Shown: positions 18,279 to 27,859, counted from the first letter of the stretch. The stretch is 64,000 nt of DNA from Sporolactobacillus spathodeae (GCF_016908935.1 NZ_JAFBEV010000007.1:1-64000); one strand, 5' to 3'. The notes: generated from the sequence alone by a model not told the origin. Made by a program: numbers and translations.

Positions 18279-19074
18279 GGATAATTTCCTCCTCAAGAAA
18301 GATTTTTGTTCCTACTCGCTTTCCCTTTGTATAATCAACCAGAGATTCCGGAACTAAGCCGCTAACGATCACAACTTCGGAAACCTGCTGCTTCAGACTT
18401 TCCACCGCTGCCATCACCTTGGGAATCATTCCCCCACTGATTTTCTTCATTTCAATTAGATCCTCTATCTCCAAATCAGAGACTTGATCCAGCTGCTTCA
18501 TTTGGCCATCCTGTTCCACAAGAATGCCTGGAACATCGCTGATAAAGCATAGCTTCGCCTGCAAGGCACCTGCAATCGCGGCAGCCGCTTGATCAGCATT
18601 GATATTATAGTGCTGACCGCTCGCATCCGCCGATATCGGCGAAATAACCGGAATGAAACCTTTGCTGCAGAGTGCTTGAATTAATGCGGGATCAACAGAA
18701 ACAATTTCCCCGACATAACCTAGTTTCTCAAGATCGATTGGCTCTGCCATAAACAGCTGGCCATCTATCCCGCTCAAGCCGACCGCCTTGCCACCGGCCG
18801 TTTGCAAATTTGCCACCAGCTTCTTGTTCATTGAACCGCTGAGAATCATCTCAGCTACATCGAGCACATCCTGTGATGTAAATCGAAGACCGTCATGAAA
18901 GCTTGTTGGAATATCAAGCTTTGTCAGCATCTCGGAGATTGCCGGCCCCCCACCATGAACAATGATTGGGGCATAAATGCCTTCTTTTTGAATCTCTTGT
19001 ATATTCTTGAAAAATGAAGGGGTCAGTTTGTCATAAACACTGCCGCCGCATTTAATAACCAAATACTGTTTCAT
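18265..19074 (-). CDS. argB: Acetylglutamate kinase
   Basis: The 269-residue amino acid kinase phosphorylates N-acetylglutamate, usually the feedback-controlled step. It shows the kinase-family start VIKCGGSVYDK, the HGGGPAISEML nucleotide/substrate loop near residue 45, and the late ISGGMIPKV near residue 205. The ATG at 19074 follows AGGAGGACT. It lies between argJ and argD, with a short gap to the former and an overlap with the latter. Confidence 0.95.
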   Translation of the reverse strand: MKQYLVIKCGGSVYDKLTPSFFKNIQEIQKEGIYAPIIVHGGGPAISEMLTKLDIPTSFHDGLRFTSQDVLDVAEMILSGSMNKKLVANLQTAGGKAVGLSGIDGQLFMAEPIDLEKLGYVGEIVSVDPALIQALCSKGFIPVISPISADASGQHYNINADQAAAAIAGALQAKLCFISDVPGILVEQDGQMKQLDQVSDLEIEDLIEMKKISGGMIPKVMAAVESLKQQVSEVVIVSGLVPESLVDYTKGKRVGTKIFLEEEIIHACQ

Positions 19075-19122
19075 GGGAGTCCTCCTGCTCTCTCCTTGAT
19101 TTTTCCGTGACCGTTCAGCCAT

Positions 19123-20352
19123 TCAAGAACGATACGAAGCATTGATTTTCACATAGTTATAGGTCAGGTCGCATCCCCAGGCAACGGCAAAACCATCACC
19201 TGACCCGACTGAAGCTTTGATAACGATGCTATCCTGTTCCAGATACTGCTTTGCCTCGTCTTCGTCAAAAGCAATTGGCATCCCATTTTCAAAGAGAAGC
19301 ATATCTCCGAGCTTAAGTGAAACCTGGTCGGGATTGAATGAGGCACCGCTGTAACCGATCGCACAAACAATTCGTCCCCAGTTGGCGTCGCTACCGAAAA
19401 TCGCTGTCTTCACCAGACTGGATCCAACGATTGCTTTACTAATTTTTTCCGCTGCTACATGATCTTGGGCACCGCTGACTTGAACTTCAATCAACTTCGT
19501 CGCGCCTTCACCGTCGGCGGCAATCATTTTGGCGAGCGAACGGCAAACATATTCCAAAGCACCTAAGAACGTTTGCCACTCTGGGTGCGCCGCTGAAAGC
19601 GGCTGATTGCCTGCCGCGCCGTTTGCCAGAACAAGCACCATATCGTTAGTGCTCGTGTCGCCATCCACGGTAATCCGATTGAAAGTATTATCGGTAACCG
19701 TCTTAAGGGCTCCCTGCAAATCCGCTGCTTCAATCGCAGCATCCGTCGTGACAAAACCGAGCATCGTCGCCATATTCGGATGAATCATTCCAGAACCCTT
19801 ACAAGCCCCGCCAATAGTGACAGGTTGGCCGTCGATCACGATTTGAACTGCTAGATGCTTCTCTTTTGTGTCCGTCGTCAGAATCGCCTGTTCAAATGTC
19901 GCTTCATCGCAGGCGCTATCGATTCCCTCAATGCCCTTCTCCATGACATCCATCGGTAATTGCACGCCGATAACTCCGGTTGAGGCAACGGCGACCAGGT
20001 CGTCTGGTACGCCCAATTTCTTTGCCGCCCACTGCTGCGTCTGAATCGCGTTGGCGATGCCTTGTTCGCCTGTACAGGAATTGGCATTCACTGAATTAAC
20101 GAGTACTGCTTGCAATTGATGGCTTTGTTGAATGACTTTTTGGGTCACTTTAAGCGGTGCCGCTTTAAACTGGTTCGTTGTATAGACGCCTGCAGCTGAC
20201 GCGGGCACTTCAGAAACAATCCAACCGAGATCAGGGCGTTTGTAGCGCAGTCCGATGTGGCGTCCGCCTGAAGTAAATCCTTTCGCGGTGCCAACTCCGC
20301 CATTTTCTAAAATTACCATTTTATCTAAAGTTGCCATTCGTTTATCCACTTT
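19123..20352 (-). CDS. argJ: Glutamate N-acetyltransferase / amino-acid acetyltransferase
   Basis: The ~409-residue bifunctional ArgJ recycles acetyl groups from N-acetylornithine to glutamate and can also use acetyl-CoA. The self-cleavage site is visible as KGSGMIHPNMATML near residue 190, with the Thr nucleophile after the NMA; family blocks DGDTSTNDMVL and GSDANWGRI follow. The start is uncertain: GTG at 20352 follows GAGGAAG, while an ATG at 20337 is also possible. With ArgJ recycling acetyl groups, no argE or argA is needed, and none is in the window. Confidence 0.94.
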   Translation of the reverse strand, partial: KVDKRMATLDKMVILENGGVGTAKGFTSGGRHIGLRYKRPDLGWIVSEVPASAAGVYTTNQFKAAPLKVTQKVIQQSHQLQAVLVNSVNANSCTGEQGIANAIQTQQWAAKKLGVPDDLVAVASTGVIGVQLPMDVMEKGIEGIDSACDEATFEQAILTTDTKEKHLAVQIVIDGQPVTIGGACKGSGMIHPNMATMLGFVTTDAAIEAADLQGALKTVTDNTFNRITVDGDTSTNDMVLVLANGAAGNQPLSAAHPEWQTFLGALEYVCRSLAKMIAADGEGATKLIEVQVSGAQDHVAAEKISKAIVGSSLVKTAIFGSDANWGRIVCAIGYSGASFNPDQVSLKLGDMLLFENGMPIAFDEDEAKQYLEQDSIVIKASVGSGDGFAVAWGCDLTYNYVKINASYRS

Positions 20353-20363
20353 GCTTCTTCCTC

Positions 20364-21401
20364 TCAAGGGTAGACAGGAGTCAATGAAAGTCCTGCTTTC
20401 TCATCCCATCCTTTTATGATATTCAGGTTCTGAATCGCCTGTCCCGCGGCACCTTTAATCACATTATCAATGACTGATACAACGGTCAGACGCCTCGTTC
20501 GCCCGTCAACACTCAGGCCGATATCACAGAAATTGGATCCGACAACTTCCTTGGTTGCCGGCCAGTTGCCTTGCGGCCTGATTCGGACAAACGGCGATTT
20601 TTCATAAAAAGATTGATAGAGATCGAGCCATTCCCTTTCTGAGTAGCCTTTTGTTATCGTTGCGTAAATTGTACACATCAAACCACGGCTCATCGGTATC
20701 AGATGCGTGCTGAACGTAATCGCCGACTTTTCACCGCTCATTGCGGCAAGTTCTTGCTCAATCTCCGGTGTGTGTTGGTGTGCGCCAAGCTTATATGCCT
20801 TGACACTGTCGTTGACTTCAGCATAGAGATTACCGATAGATGCTTTTCTTCCCGAGCCGGTCACACCAGATTTTCCATCAATAATGACTGTGGAAAGGTC
20901 AATCGCCCCATCTTTAACCGCAGGCGCGAGACCGAGCAAAGAGGCTGTTGGATAGCAGCCGGGGTTGGCAATAAATTGAGCCCCTTCAATCTGCTTGTGA
21001 TTGATTTCTGCCAACCCGTAGACTGCGGTTTCAAGTCGAGCTGCCTCCGCAGGCGCTTGATGATACCATTTTTCATATTCTTCAGGAGTCTTGAGCCTGA
21101 AATCGCCGGATAAATCGATACAAAGCAATCCCTTATCCAAGCACTCAGGAAGCAGCGTTTTGCTGACACCCGCCGGCGTAGCAAAGAAGACAACCTCTAC
21201 GCGTTTTGCGAGCTCATTTGCATCGAACGGCTCCAGTTCATGATTCAGCACACCCGTTAAATGTGGATAGATATCCTGAATTTTTTGCCCGTTCGTCGAA
21301 TGTGAAACGAGCATCTCTAATTCGATGTACGGATGATTCAGCAAAAGACGAATCAATTCAACACCGCTGTAACCATTCGCGCCAACAATCCCTGCTTTCA
21401 A
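20364..21401 (-). CDS. argC: N-acetyl-gamma-glutamyl-phosphate reductase
   Basis: The 345-residue NADPH enzyme reduces N-acetylglutamyl phosphate to the semialdehyde. It begins LKAGIVGANGYSGVEL, the dinucleotide loop of ArgC, and contains the active-site GCYPTA near residue 150. The TTG at 21401 was chosen because CAGGAGG lies eight bases upstream and the length then equals B. subtilis ArgC; earlier in-frame ATGs would add a charged extension. It is the first gene of the nine-gene arginine operon. Confidence 0.95.
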   Translation of the reverse strand: MKAGIVGANGYSGVELIRLLLNHPYIELEMLVSHSTNGQKIQDIYPHLTGVLNHELEPFDANELAKRVEVVFFATPAGVSKTLLPECLDKGLLCIDLSGDFRLKTPEEYEKWYHQAPAEAARLETAVYGLAEINHKQIEGAQFIANPGCYPTASLLGLAPAVKDGAIDLSTVIIDGKSGVTGSGRKASIGNLYAEVNDSVKAYKLGAHQHTPEIEQELAAMSGEKSAITFSTHLIPMSRGLMCTIYATITKGYSEREWLDLYQSFYEKSPFVRIRPQGNWPATKEVVGSNFCDIGLSVDGRTRRLTVVSVIDNVIKGAAGQAIQNLNIIKGWDEKAGLSLTPVYP

Positions 21402-21534
21402 CGCTAAAGCCTCCTGTTCGAACTTTCTCTTTTTTTCGTCATTTTCCAATATACTGACGTTTCAAAGTGTTAAAACTTCTGCGTGCAATGCAGCAGCTTA
21501 AATTCCATAGAGGAAAGAAAACGCGGGTATAGTA

Positions 21535-21815
21535 GAAAACGCCCGCCTCTTTTACTTTATAAAAGAGACGAGCGTTGATAACTTTGCCCGCGGTACCACT
21601 CTGGTTATTCCTCAAAATCAGGAATCTGCTCAAGACTCTGTAACGGGAGTTCCCGGATTGCCCTATTACTCATTTCAGGCAATCGCCTCGAAAGTGCGCT
21701 TCACAGGAGACATCGCACCGGTTCCCACTCTCCCGGCTCACTGTGGCGTCTGCATCTCTGCTACTCTCTTCCTCATCGACTTCTTCCCCATATAGGGTGA
21801 TCGTTCTAACTTGTG
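21535..21815 (-). promoter_or_regulatory. T-box leader of the arginine operon (candidate Arg CGC specifier)
   Basis: Read on the minus strand, the leader contains the T-box AGAGTGGTACCGCGG (around 21588-21602), a Stem I with GATGAGGAAGAG, the GGAGAGTGGGAACCGG distal region, and a candidate specifier CGC at 21696-21698 in GAAG-CGC-AC. After the T-box, GACGAGCG-type arms and AAAAGAGGCGGGCGTTTTCT give a terminator at ~21540-21575. Uncharged tRNA-Arg would be expected to favour read-through into argC. Class is certain from the T-box; the specifier is inferred from position. Confidence 0.92.
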
Positions 21816-21823
21816 TGATACTT

Positions 21824-21851
21824 ATTATACATTTCTCATAAGATATGTCAA
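21824..21851 (-). promoter_or_regulatory. Sigma-A promoter of the arginine operon
   Basis: TTGACA (21846-21851) and TATAAT (21824-21829) on the minus strand, separated by 16 bp, sit just upstream of the T-box leader. Confidence 0.92.
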
Positions 21852-22032
21852 CGCTTTTCAAAAGTTTTCTAGCACTTTTGTTAAGTGGCCGTTTTTTTTC
21901 GTATATGCTTCAAAAAATGCTAAGAAACGTCCCGTAAATTCGTTGTTCCTCAGTCACTTATTGAATCAATCATTAAAAGTCTTTCATCAAATGTAAATCA
22001 TCCCATTGAATGGCTGTCCGCCGCTTAGAATA

Positions 22033-22041
22033 TGCTATAAT
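22033..22041 (+). promoter_or_regulatory. Extended -10 promoter element of uppP
   Basis: TGCTATAAT forms an extended -10 (TG-N-TATAAT) 63 bp before the uppP start; no good -35 is visible. Confidence 0.65.
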
Positions 22042-22103
22042 GATTAAGTCTTTTTTGAGCCGAAAAATTAACAAAATTACATCAGTTAAGGTTGGTGGAA
22101 CTT

Positions 22104-22922
22104 GTGATTCATCTTATTTATGCGCTGATTCTTGGAACCGTAGAAGGTTTGACGGAGTTTGCCCCAGTATCTTCTACAGGCCATTTGATTCTCGCTGCAA
22201 GACTGCTTAATTTTCAAAGCGATACAGCGAAAACATTCGAAGTTATCATCCAACTTGGTTCGATCATGGCCGTTGTCGTCCTCTATTGGAAACGTCTATG
22301 GAGTTTATTTGGCTTTTACCGCAATCACAATGAGCGTTACACCTCACATTTGAATTTAATACATATTATCTTGGCTTGTCTGCCAGGTAGTGTATTAGGC
22401 TTATTGCTTCATGACTTCATCAAAAAATATCTATTTGCCCCGGCAACCGTTCTTGTTGCTCTTGTCGCCGGCGGTGTGCTGATGATTTTTGCCGACCGTG
22501 TCGCCAAGCGAAGAGAACGGTACGCTACCGAAAGCCAGTCTTTGGATCAATTAAGCTACAGGCAGGCTTTCATTATCGGACTTTTTCAATGTCTGTCGCT
22601 TTGGTCCGGCTTCTCCCGTTCAGGATCAACCATTTCTGGCGGACTGATTTGCGGCGTCGATCGTAAAACATCTGCTGAATTTTCCTTCATTGTCGCCGTA
22701 CCGATGATGATGGGTGCGAGCGGTCTTGATTTTGTCAAAAGCTTGCATTTCCTGACGCTTGCTGATCTGCCAATGTTTATTGTCGGTTTTCTGACCGCTT
22801 TTGTCGTTGCTATGTTCGCGATTGTTTTCTTCTTGAAATTGCTGCGTCGCTTCACATTGACGCCATTTGCAATCTATCGTTTTATTATTGCGATTCTCTT
22901 TACGTTTATTTTATTTCATTGA
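22104..22922 (+). CDS. uppP: Undecaprenyl-diphosphatase
   Basis: The 272-residue integral membrane enzyme dephosphorylates undecaprenyl diphosphate, recycling the lipid carrier for peptidoglycan and wall polymers; over-expression gives bacitracin resistance in the family (BacA). The signature [15 protein letters not shown] is at residues ~14-28 and the second motif [16 protein letters not shown] near residue 163. About eight hydrophobic segments are present. The GTG at 22104 follows GGTTGGTGG; a TTG at 22092 is also in frame. Monocistronic with a strong terminator. Confidence 0.93.
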   Translation: MIHLIYALILGTVEGLTEFAPVSSTGHLILAARLLNFQSDTAKTFEVIIQLGSIMAVVVLYWKRLWSLFGFYRNHNERYTSHLNLIHIILACLPGSVLGLLLHDFIKKYLFAPATVLVALVAGGVLMIFADRVAKRRERYATESQSLDQLSYRQAFIIGLFQCLSLWSGFSRSGSTISGGLICGVDRKTSAEFSFIVAVPMMMGASGLDFVKSLHFLTLADLPMFIVGFLTAFVVAMFAIVFFLKLLRRFTLTPFAIYRFIIAILFTFILFH

Positions 22923-22937
22923 GTGTACACAGCAAAA

Positions 22938-22969
22938 CCAGGGACCTGAATCGTCCCTGGCTTTTTTTT
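22938..22969 (+). terminator. Terminator of uppP
   Basis: A perfect 8-bp stem CCAGGGAC/GTCCCTGG with a 7-nt loop and eight T residues. Confidence 0.95.
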
Positions 22970-23029
22970 GCCTTTTTCACCCCAAATCAGTCATTTCCAC
23001 TCGCAAACAGCGGTAAAATGTTAAGAAAG

Positions 23030-23202
23030 ACTCGGTGAGCCAAATCCTTTTTTACAACACATGCGTTTCATCGGCGCACTGGCCACAGGCGCAATGCGAG
23101 CCTCAAACAAGCTAGAATCTATTGGGCCCATCTGGCACGCTGTTCCCGCAGGCGTCTCGCACTGGCGCTGCATTTTTGTGCAAAAATCCTTAAACTTTCT
23201 TA
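23030..23202 (+). repeat. Dispersed intergenic repeat, copy 2 (degenerate)
   Basis: The 5' hairpin is decayed (ACTCGGTGAGCCAAATCC), but GCGAGCCTC, GTTCCCGCAGGCGTCTCGC, GCATTTTTGTGCAAAAATC and ACTTTCTTA are all present in order. It lies between uppP and the LOG-family gene. Confidence 0.75.
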
Positions 23203-23259
23203 ATGTACAAGAACACCTTACTTACGCATGCTACAAACGAAATAAAGGAGCGGATGTTG

Positions 23260-23871
23260 ATGAACCCGTCCATTTGTGTATTCGCAGGTGCGAACCCAGG
23301 CAATAATCCGCAATATGCGGAAAACGCGAGACTGCTTGGTCAGTTGATGGCAGAGAAGAATGATCGGCTGATCTTCGGCGGTTCGTCGATCGGACTGATG
23401 GGGGAATTGGCCGACAGCATCCTGCTTGCCGGCGGTGAGGCAATTGGCGTGATGCCACAAGGGCTTGTGCTTGATGAGATGACGCACACGAATCTAACGC
23501 AGCTGATTAAAGTCAGCAATATGCATCAGCGTAAAAAAAAGATGATTGAATTAGCCGATGCCTTCATCGCTTTGCCAGGGGGAATCGGAACGTTTGATGA
23601 AATATTTGAGATTCTTTGCCTTGCTCAAGTTGGCAGCCATAAAAAACCGATGGCGCTACTGAATAGCGAGCACTATTTTGAACCGCTTCTGCAGCTGATC
23701 CGCCATAGTATCGCGCACGGATTCACGCCCGAATCCAATCTACGCCTGCTAATTGTTTCGGAAGATCCCGCAGAATTGCTGGTGGCGATCGATCATTTTG
23801 TCCCGCCGTCACTCGGAAACAAATGGAAACAGTATCCAAACGCAGGCAAAAGTTCTTCGAAGAACGTCTAA
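23260..23871 (+). CDS. LOG-family (TIGR00730) phosphoribohydrolase
   Basis: The 203-residue protein has the LOG signature PGGIGTFDEIFE near residue 105, together with the Rossmann-like VFAGANPGNNP start and FGGSSIGLMG. Characterised members hydrolyse nucleoside 5'-monophosphates such as cytokinin ribotides to base and ribose-5-phosphate; in bacteria many are generic nucleotide phosphoribohydrolases. Start: ATG at 23260, nine bases after AAAGGAG; an ATG at 23254 is also in frame. It stands alone directly behind a repeat copy. Confidence 0.85.
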   Translation: MNPSICVFAGANPGNNPQYAENARLLGQLMAEKNDRLIFGGSSIGLMGELADSILLAGGEAIGVMPQGLVLDEMTHTNLTQLIKVSNMHQRKKKMIELADAFIALPGGIGTFDEIFEILCLAQVGSHKKPMALLNSEHYFEPLLQLIRHSIAHGFTPESNLRLLIVSEDPAELLVAIDHFVPPSLGNKWKQYPNAGKSSSKNV

Positions 23872-24016
23872 TTTGGAAGCCTGTGTAGCAATCATGCTTC
23901 AACGTCTCACTTGCTGGAGACGTTCCAGCGCTCAAGTGTTTAAACGGCTAACTTTTCGAACAATCAGCCGCTACGCTTTTGCTAAGAACGGATTCAAAAT
24001 TGTTTTCTTTCACAGA
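23872..24016. other. Intergenic stretch between convergent genes
   Basis: No gene seen. The stretch includes CGTCTC...GGAGACG, a short hairpin near 23911-23925, which may serve as a weak terminator for the LOG-family gene. Confidence 0.4.
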
Positions 24017-24064
24017 AAAGAACGTCTCAAAACCGATTTTTCGGTCTTAAGACGTTCTCTTTCG
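24017..24064 (-). terminator. Bidirectional terminator between convergent genes
   Basis: AGAACGTCT and AGACGTTCT arms enclose an inner ACCG/CGGT pair; T-rich flanks on both strands would serve the glucosaminidase gene on the minus strand and possibly the LOG gene on the plus strand. Confidence 0.8.
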
Positions 24065-24167
24065 TACGGTCCAATCCTAAAGCTCATTGTGGCCAACGCT
24101 GGCGCAACGCGATCACCTTATTAGCCTCAGTATCCAAATTTTGGTTATTTCCAAAAAACTTAGCCCA

Positions 24168-26318
24168 TTAATTCGTATATTGTGGCACTTCAAAAACAAG
24201 ATTTGCCCCGCTGACACTGCTGTATAAATTGTTCATCATGCTCGTTTGCTTCACTGCCCAAGCAACATCGGTCGCATATTGATGAGCCGCACTTCCAGAT
24301 TCTAAAGCGACCGGATTCCAACGCATCTTATACAAAGTGTCCTGCTGATAATCTGATCGATAGATATAATGCGACGCAATCCATTGTGCGCCGCCTTTTA
24401 TCGCTGCCGCCGGAGACGTCCATCCCTTTTCCGAAGCATAATTGGAGGCTGAGACGACCGCCGTTCCATCGAATGCTGAGATGCCGAACATATTATAGAC
24501 TTTTGTACCGCCGACCGCCACACCCTGCGCCAAATCCGAGCGGCCACTGCCCGTTTCCAGAATAGCATGGGCGATCAGATAGAACACATTGACCTTGCTG
24601 TATTGCGCAGCATCTAAAAAAGCCTGCCCCTGTCCGTCGAGCGTTCCTCTACCCGCGAGCAACTTATTCAGTGTGCCAGCATCAACATTCACTGTAGTAG
24701 ATAGTTTGAGAAATTGATAATAAGCAGACGTTCCAATCGCAAAATTATTTGGATTCATATATTCTGCAATTACTGCTGCTGACGCATTGCTAACCTTCTC
24801 CTCTTTCGCTAATGCAGATGCGAAAGAAACACTGTACGGTATTTTTACTGATGCCGAATTTTCAGCGGATATGCTCGAGGCCGTCTGTTTTTCAATATAA
24901 TCGCCGTACACATAGCCGTCTTTACCGCCGTAGCTAACCTTGACCCAACCGTCCGTTGTTTCGGCAAGCCATTCAACCAAAGTACCTGAGCTCAGCGTTC
25001 TGTAGATTTTTGCAGATGTGCTCGGCCCCTCGCGGAATCTAACAGCTGTTGTGATAACAGCTTGTACGGCTTTCGAACCAGAATTGCTTGACTGAGCCTC
25101 AGTTGATTGGGGGGCTGCAACAAAATCGGCGGATACATAAGCCGTTCCACCATTATATTTAATTTGCAGCCAATTGCCCCTGGTGCCAGTTACATCAACT
25201 GTCGTTCCTTTTGCTAACGTCGTCAGAATGCTACTTGAAATCGAGGCACTTTTGCGTACATTTAGTTTGGCTGTTGTCACTCTCTGGTAAAGCACCTTCG
25301 AAGCTGTTGCCGTTTGTGAGGAATCAGCAGTTCCCGATTTGCTGACATAGTCTTTCGCAACCCATGCTGTTCCATTTTTGTATTCTATCTGCAGCCAATT
25401 ACCGTTGCTGCCTGTTACCGATACCGAACTGTCTTTCTTTAATGTTGTCAAAATGCTTGCAGACACCGATGCACCGCTACGCACATTCAGATTGGCTGTT
25501 GTCTTACCTGTATATTGCACGGTGGCGGAAGAATTGGATCCAGACGACGTACTGCTGGATGAATTCTTGGTCACATATTTACTCGATACCCATCCGCTGA
25601 CCCCATTTTGATTGACTTTCAACCAAGAACCGCTCACCGCTACGACATTTAACTGTGTTCCTTTTTTTAATGTCGTCACGATGGAATAACCAGTCGAAGC
25701 CCCGCGGCGGACATTCAGGTTTGCCGTCGTTTTTCCTGTATAATTCGTTGAGGTGACAGAAGTTGTTATATCTTTAGATATAGAACCAGCGGATACGGTG
25801 CTGGTATATTTGCCGGCGACGTAAGCTGAGCCGCTCTTATAACGGATTTGCAACCATCCGTCAGCCGTCTTGCCGGTCACCGTTACTTGTGTGCCCTTCT
25901 TCAAGGTTGCCAGCACACTTCCGCTGCTTGTCGGTAGGAAACGAACATTTAAATTGGCCGTCGTCACTGCAGGATAAGCCGAAACTTTCTCCACAGCTTG
26001 TGTTGCCTTTGTTGCTGTTCCTTTCTTTGTCACATAATCACCGTCAACATAAGCTTCTTTGTTTTGATAGCTGATCTTCAGCCAGTTACCGCCCTCAACT
26101 GCACCGATCACTTCAAATGTCTCGCCCTTTTTCAAAGTGCCGAGTATCGCATGCGATGTATCTGGTGTCGTCCGAACATTCAAGTTAGCAGTGGCCTGCC
26201 CTGTATACGATGGAAAAGTATCCGCCGATGCCTGAGCTGGCGCAGCGGCTGCGACAGCTGTCACCGCCGCCGCGGTCGCAAATGTTCCAAGAACGGTTAT
26301 TCCCCGGTTAAGTGTCAC
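24168..26318 (-). CDS. Secreted cell-wall glucosaminidase with six SH3 domains
   Basis: The 716-residue protein is exported: a signal peptide with a hydrophobic core ends at AQASA (about residue 32). Six bacterial SH3 repeats follow at roughly 42-98, 118-175, 197-250, 273-326, 348-402 and 422-476, most with the NLNVR motif, joined by Ser/Thr-rich linkers. The C-terminal part (~565-700) is a glucosaminidase domain with AHAILETGSG, whose Glu588 is the expected catalytic acid. It should bind and cut peptidoglycan, for example in cell separation or motility. The start is GTG after GGAGGAGT. A c-di-GMP-I aptamer lies in its leader. The repeats may vary by recombination. Confidence 0.92.
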   Translation of the reverse strand: MTLNRGITVLGTFATAAAVTAVAAAAPAQASADTFPSYTGQATANLNVRTTPDTSHAILGTLKKGETFEVIGAVEGGNWLKISYQNKEAYVDGDYVTKKGTATKATQAVEKVSAYPAVTTANLNVRFLPTSSGSVLATLKKGTQVTVTGKTADGWLQIRYKSGSAYVAGKYTSTVSAGSISKDITTSVTSTNYTGKTTANLNVRRGASTGYSIVTTLKKGTQLNVVAVSGSWLKVNQNGVSGWVSSKYVTKNSSSSTSSGSNSSATVQYTGKTTANLNVRSGASVSASILTTLKKDSSVSVTGSNGNWLQIEYKNGTAWVAKDYVSKSGTADSSQTATASKVLYQRVTTAKLNVRKSASISSSILTTLAKGTTVDVTGTRGNWLQIKYNGGTAYVSADFVAAPQSTEAQSSNSGSKAVQAVITTAVRFREGPSTSAKIYRTLSSGTLVEWLAETTDGWVKVSYGGKDGYVYGDYIEKQTASSISAENSASVKIPYSVSFASALAKEEKVSNASAAVIAEYMNPNNFAIGTSAYYQFLKLSTTVNVDAGTLNKLLAGRGTLDGQGQAFLDAAQYSKVNVFYLIAHAILETGSGRSDLAQGVAVGGTKVYNMFGISAFDGTAVVSASNYASEKGWTSPAAAIKGGAQWIASHYIYRSDYQQDTLYKMRWNPVALESGSAAHQYATDVAWAVKQTSMMNNLYSSVSGANLVFEVPQYTN

Positions 26319-26554
26319 TATTTTACTCCTCCATTCGTCTCATGTAGCCGATGACCGTTTGATGCCGCATTACGGACCAAACCTGCTAAAATGAATTGTC
26401 GTTTATTAATAAAAATTGCGTTACTATGGGTTGGTTTGGATGGTTCTGCGGTAGCAAAGCGTTGCCTGTTCATTGAGAGGAATGAAGAAGGAGTAATGTT
26501 CCAATGTACAATTAAAAACCCTTCACTAACTACGATTCGCTCTCGTTTCGAGAA

Positions 26555-26635
26555 TAATGAACTACGGCAGTCCGGCTGTCTGGCATATACATGCTTAGGA
26601 CCCGTGACTTTGCGTCACTGTTTTTCAACAGTTTT
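26555..26635 (-). promoter_or_regulatory. c-di-GMP-I (GEMM) riboswitch upstream of the glucosaminidase gene
   Basis: Read on the minus strand the leader carries the GEMM-I hallmarks in order: GACGCAAAGTC (the conserved ACGCAAAG loop entry), ACGGGTCCTAAG, ATGCCAGACAGCCGG and the closing ACTGCCG. A -10 box TATAAT (26661-26666) lies just upstream. A stem TTCATTA/TAGTGAA followed by GGGTTTTT (about 26513-26560) is a candidate terminator platform. A further ~190 nt separates it from the GTG start. Class is well supported; whether c-di-GMP turns the gene on or off is not resolved. Confidence 0.9.
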
Positions 26636-26822
26636 GCTCTTTGAAAAAGAGTTTTTGTTAATTATATCAATGATATTTACTTAAACTATAGACCGATAGC
26701 AAAATTTTTTCAATGGAATAAGTCACAAATTCCTATGACAATTTTCGATCTTTTTCTCTCAGAGTCTAATAGCCCATTTCAATATGTCCTAAATAGTTTA
26801 TCGGACAAAACTTCGTGATACT

Positions 26823-27710
26823 TTAGTCATCATCATCATCTTTTTTTTCGAGCGGCTGTCCTCGATACGATATCGCTTGATTGCCGAATTGATGCCAGGC
26901 CGTTATAAAGTTCTTCTTCAACGCCTTGCTTCCTGATTGGGCGGCTAACGGATTATTAAAATAAACATGTGTCTTGTCATAGCCTGTTACAAGGACCGAA
27001 TGTTCCATAAATGTTATCTGGATTATCCCACTACGTGTTCGCCATGGGTGCCAGCTTCCCGCAGGTACTGGTTGAGAATTAATACTGGTAATTACCCACA
27101 CCGGATGTCCTGATGCAATTTGCTGCTCCACACTTGTCCAAGAAGAGCCGCTTAAATCAATGACACGATTGCCAAGATACGTGCGGGCTAAATTCGCCAC
27201 TGGTCCATGATAGACAGCTAATCCAGGATTGTTTCGATTTCCATGATACATATTGCCGACAAATCCTTGATTCGGATTGCCCATATAGCCGTCGGATTGA
27301 TACGGTACCTTTTTAACTTGTTCCGCCAATGTCATCTTGGTGACGTTGATACCGGCAGATTGCAGCAACATGGTCAGACTGGTTATTTCGCATCCGTTTG
27401 GTAATTCCGGCAACTGACTGACAAAAGGTACAGTCAGTTTTTTTGCCGCGGGCAGACGTGCTGATGCTATTACTGCCTGTTTTTGCTGCGTTTTTTTCAC
27501 GGCTTCCAGATTTTTTTTCTCCTTGTCCTTAACTTCTGCCCGTTGTGCTTCAGTCTGCTTTACGACACTGACTTGCTTTGAAGGAACCTGATGTGCGGAA
27601 TGCTTTTCGGCGTTTCTCCCTTCCGCGTCCATATAATAGTGCAGGAGCAAGAAACTGCCGCCAATAATAATGAATATAACAATAAAAACGGATACGCTTT
27701 TGAAAACCAT
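26823..27710 (-). CDS. Membrane-anchored C39-like peptidase
   Basis: The 295-residue protein has one N-terminal membrane segment (about residues 4-24), a charged linker rich in Lys, Glu and Gln that is likely helical, then a papain-like C39_2 domain with VPFVSQLPELPNGCEITS carrying the catalytic Cys107 and EHSVLVTGYD with His237. It resembles the YvpB group. It is extracellular by topology. The tail ends in EKK followed by five Asp. The ATG at 27710 follows AAGGAG. It lies upstream of the glucosaminidase gene on the same strand but 500 nt away, so separate regulation is likely. Confidence 0.82.
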   Translation of the reverse strand: MVFKSVSVFIVIFIIIGGSFLLLHYYMDAEGRNAEKHSAHQVPSKQVSVVKQTEAQRAEVKDKEKKNLEAVKKTQQKQAVIASARLPAAKKLTVPFVSQLPELPNGCEITSLTMLLQSAGINVTKMTLAEQVKKVPYQSDGYMGNPNQGFVGNMYHGNRNNPGLAVYHGPVANLARTYLGNRVIDLSGSSWTSVEQQIASGHPVWVITSINSQPVPAGSWHPWRTRSGIIQITFMEHSVLVTGYDKTHVYFNNPLAAQSGSKALKKNFITAWHQFGNQAISYRGQPLEKKDDDDD

Positions 27711-27859
27711 ACTCTGCTCCTTCTTGCACAATTTGTGCTTCTCTACTTCTTTCTTGTTGCTTAAGTTGCCATTGAAATTTATAGATTGCTAGCTTATAGG
27801 CTTTGTTAAAGTCTACTGTTGTTTTTGATCATTTATTTCCGCGAGTGCCCGAGCACATT

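Noticed and set aside
26391-26684. 97-codon plus-strand ORF across the riboswitch region
   Set aside because: It lies antisense to the c-di-GMP-I aptamer and leader; composition is Cys-rich and unlike neighbours. The RNA element explains the sequence.
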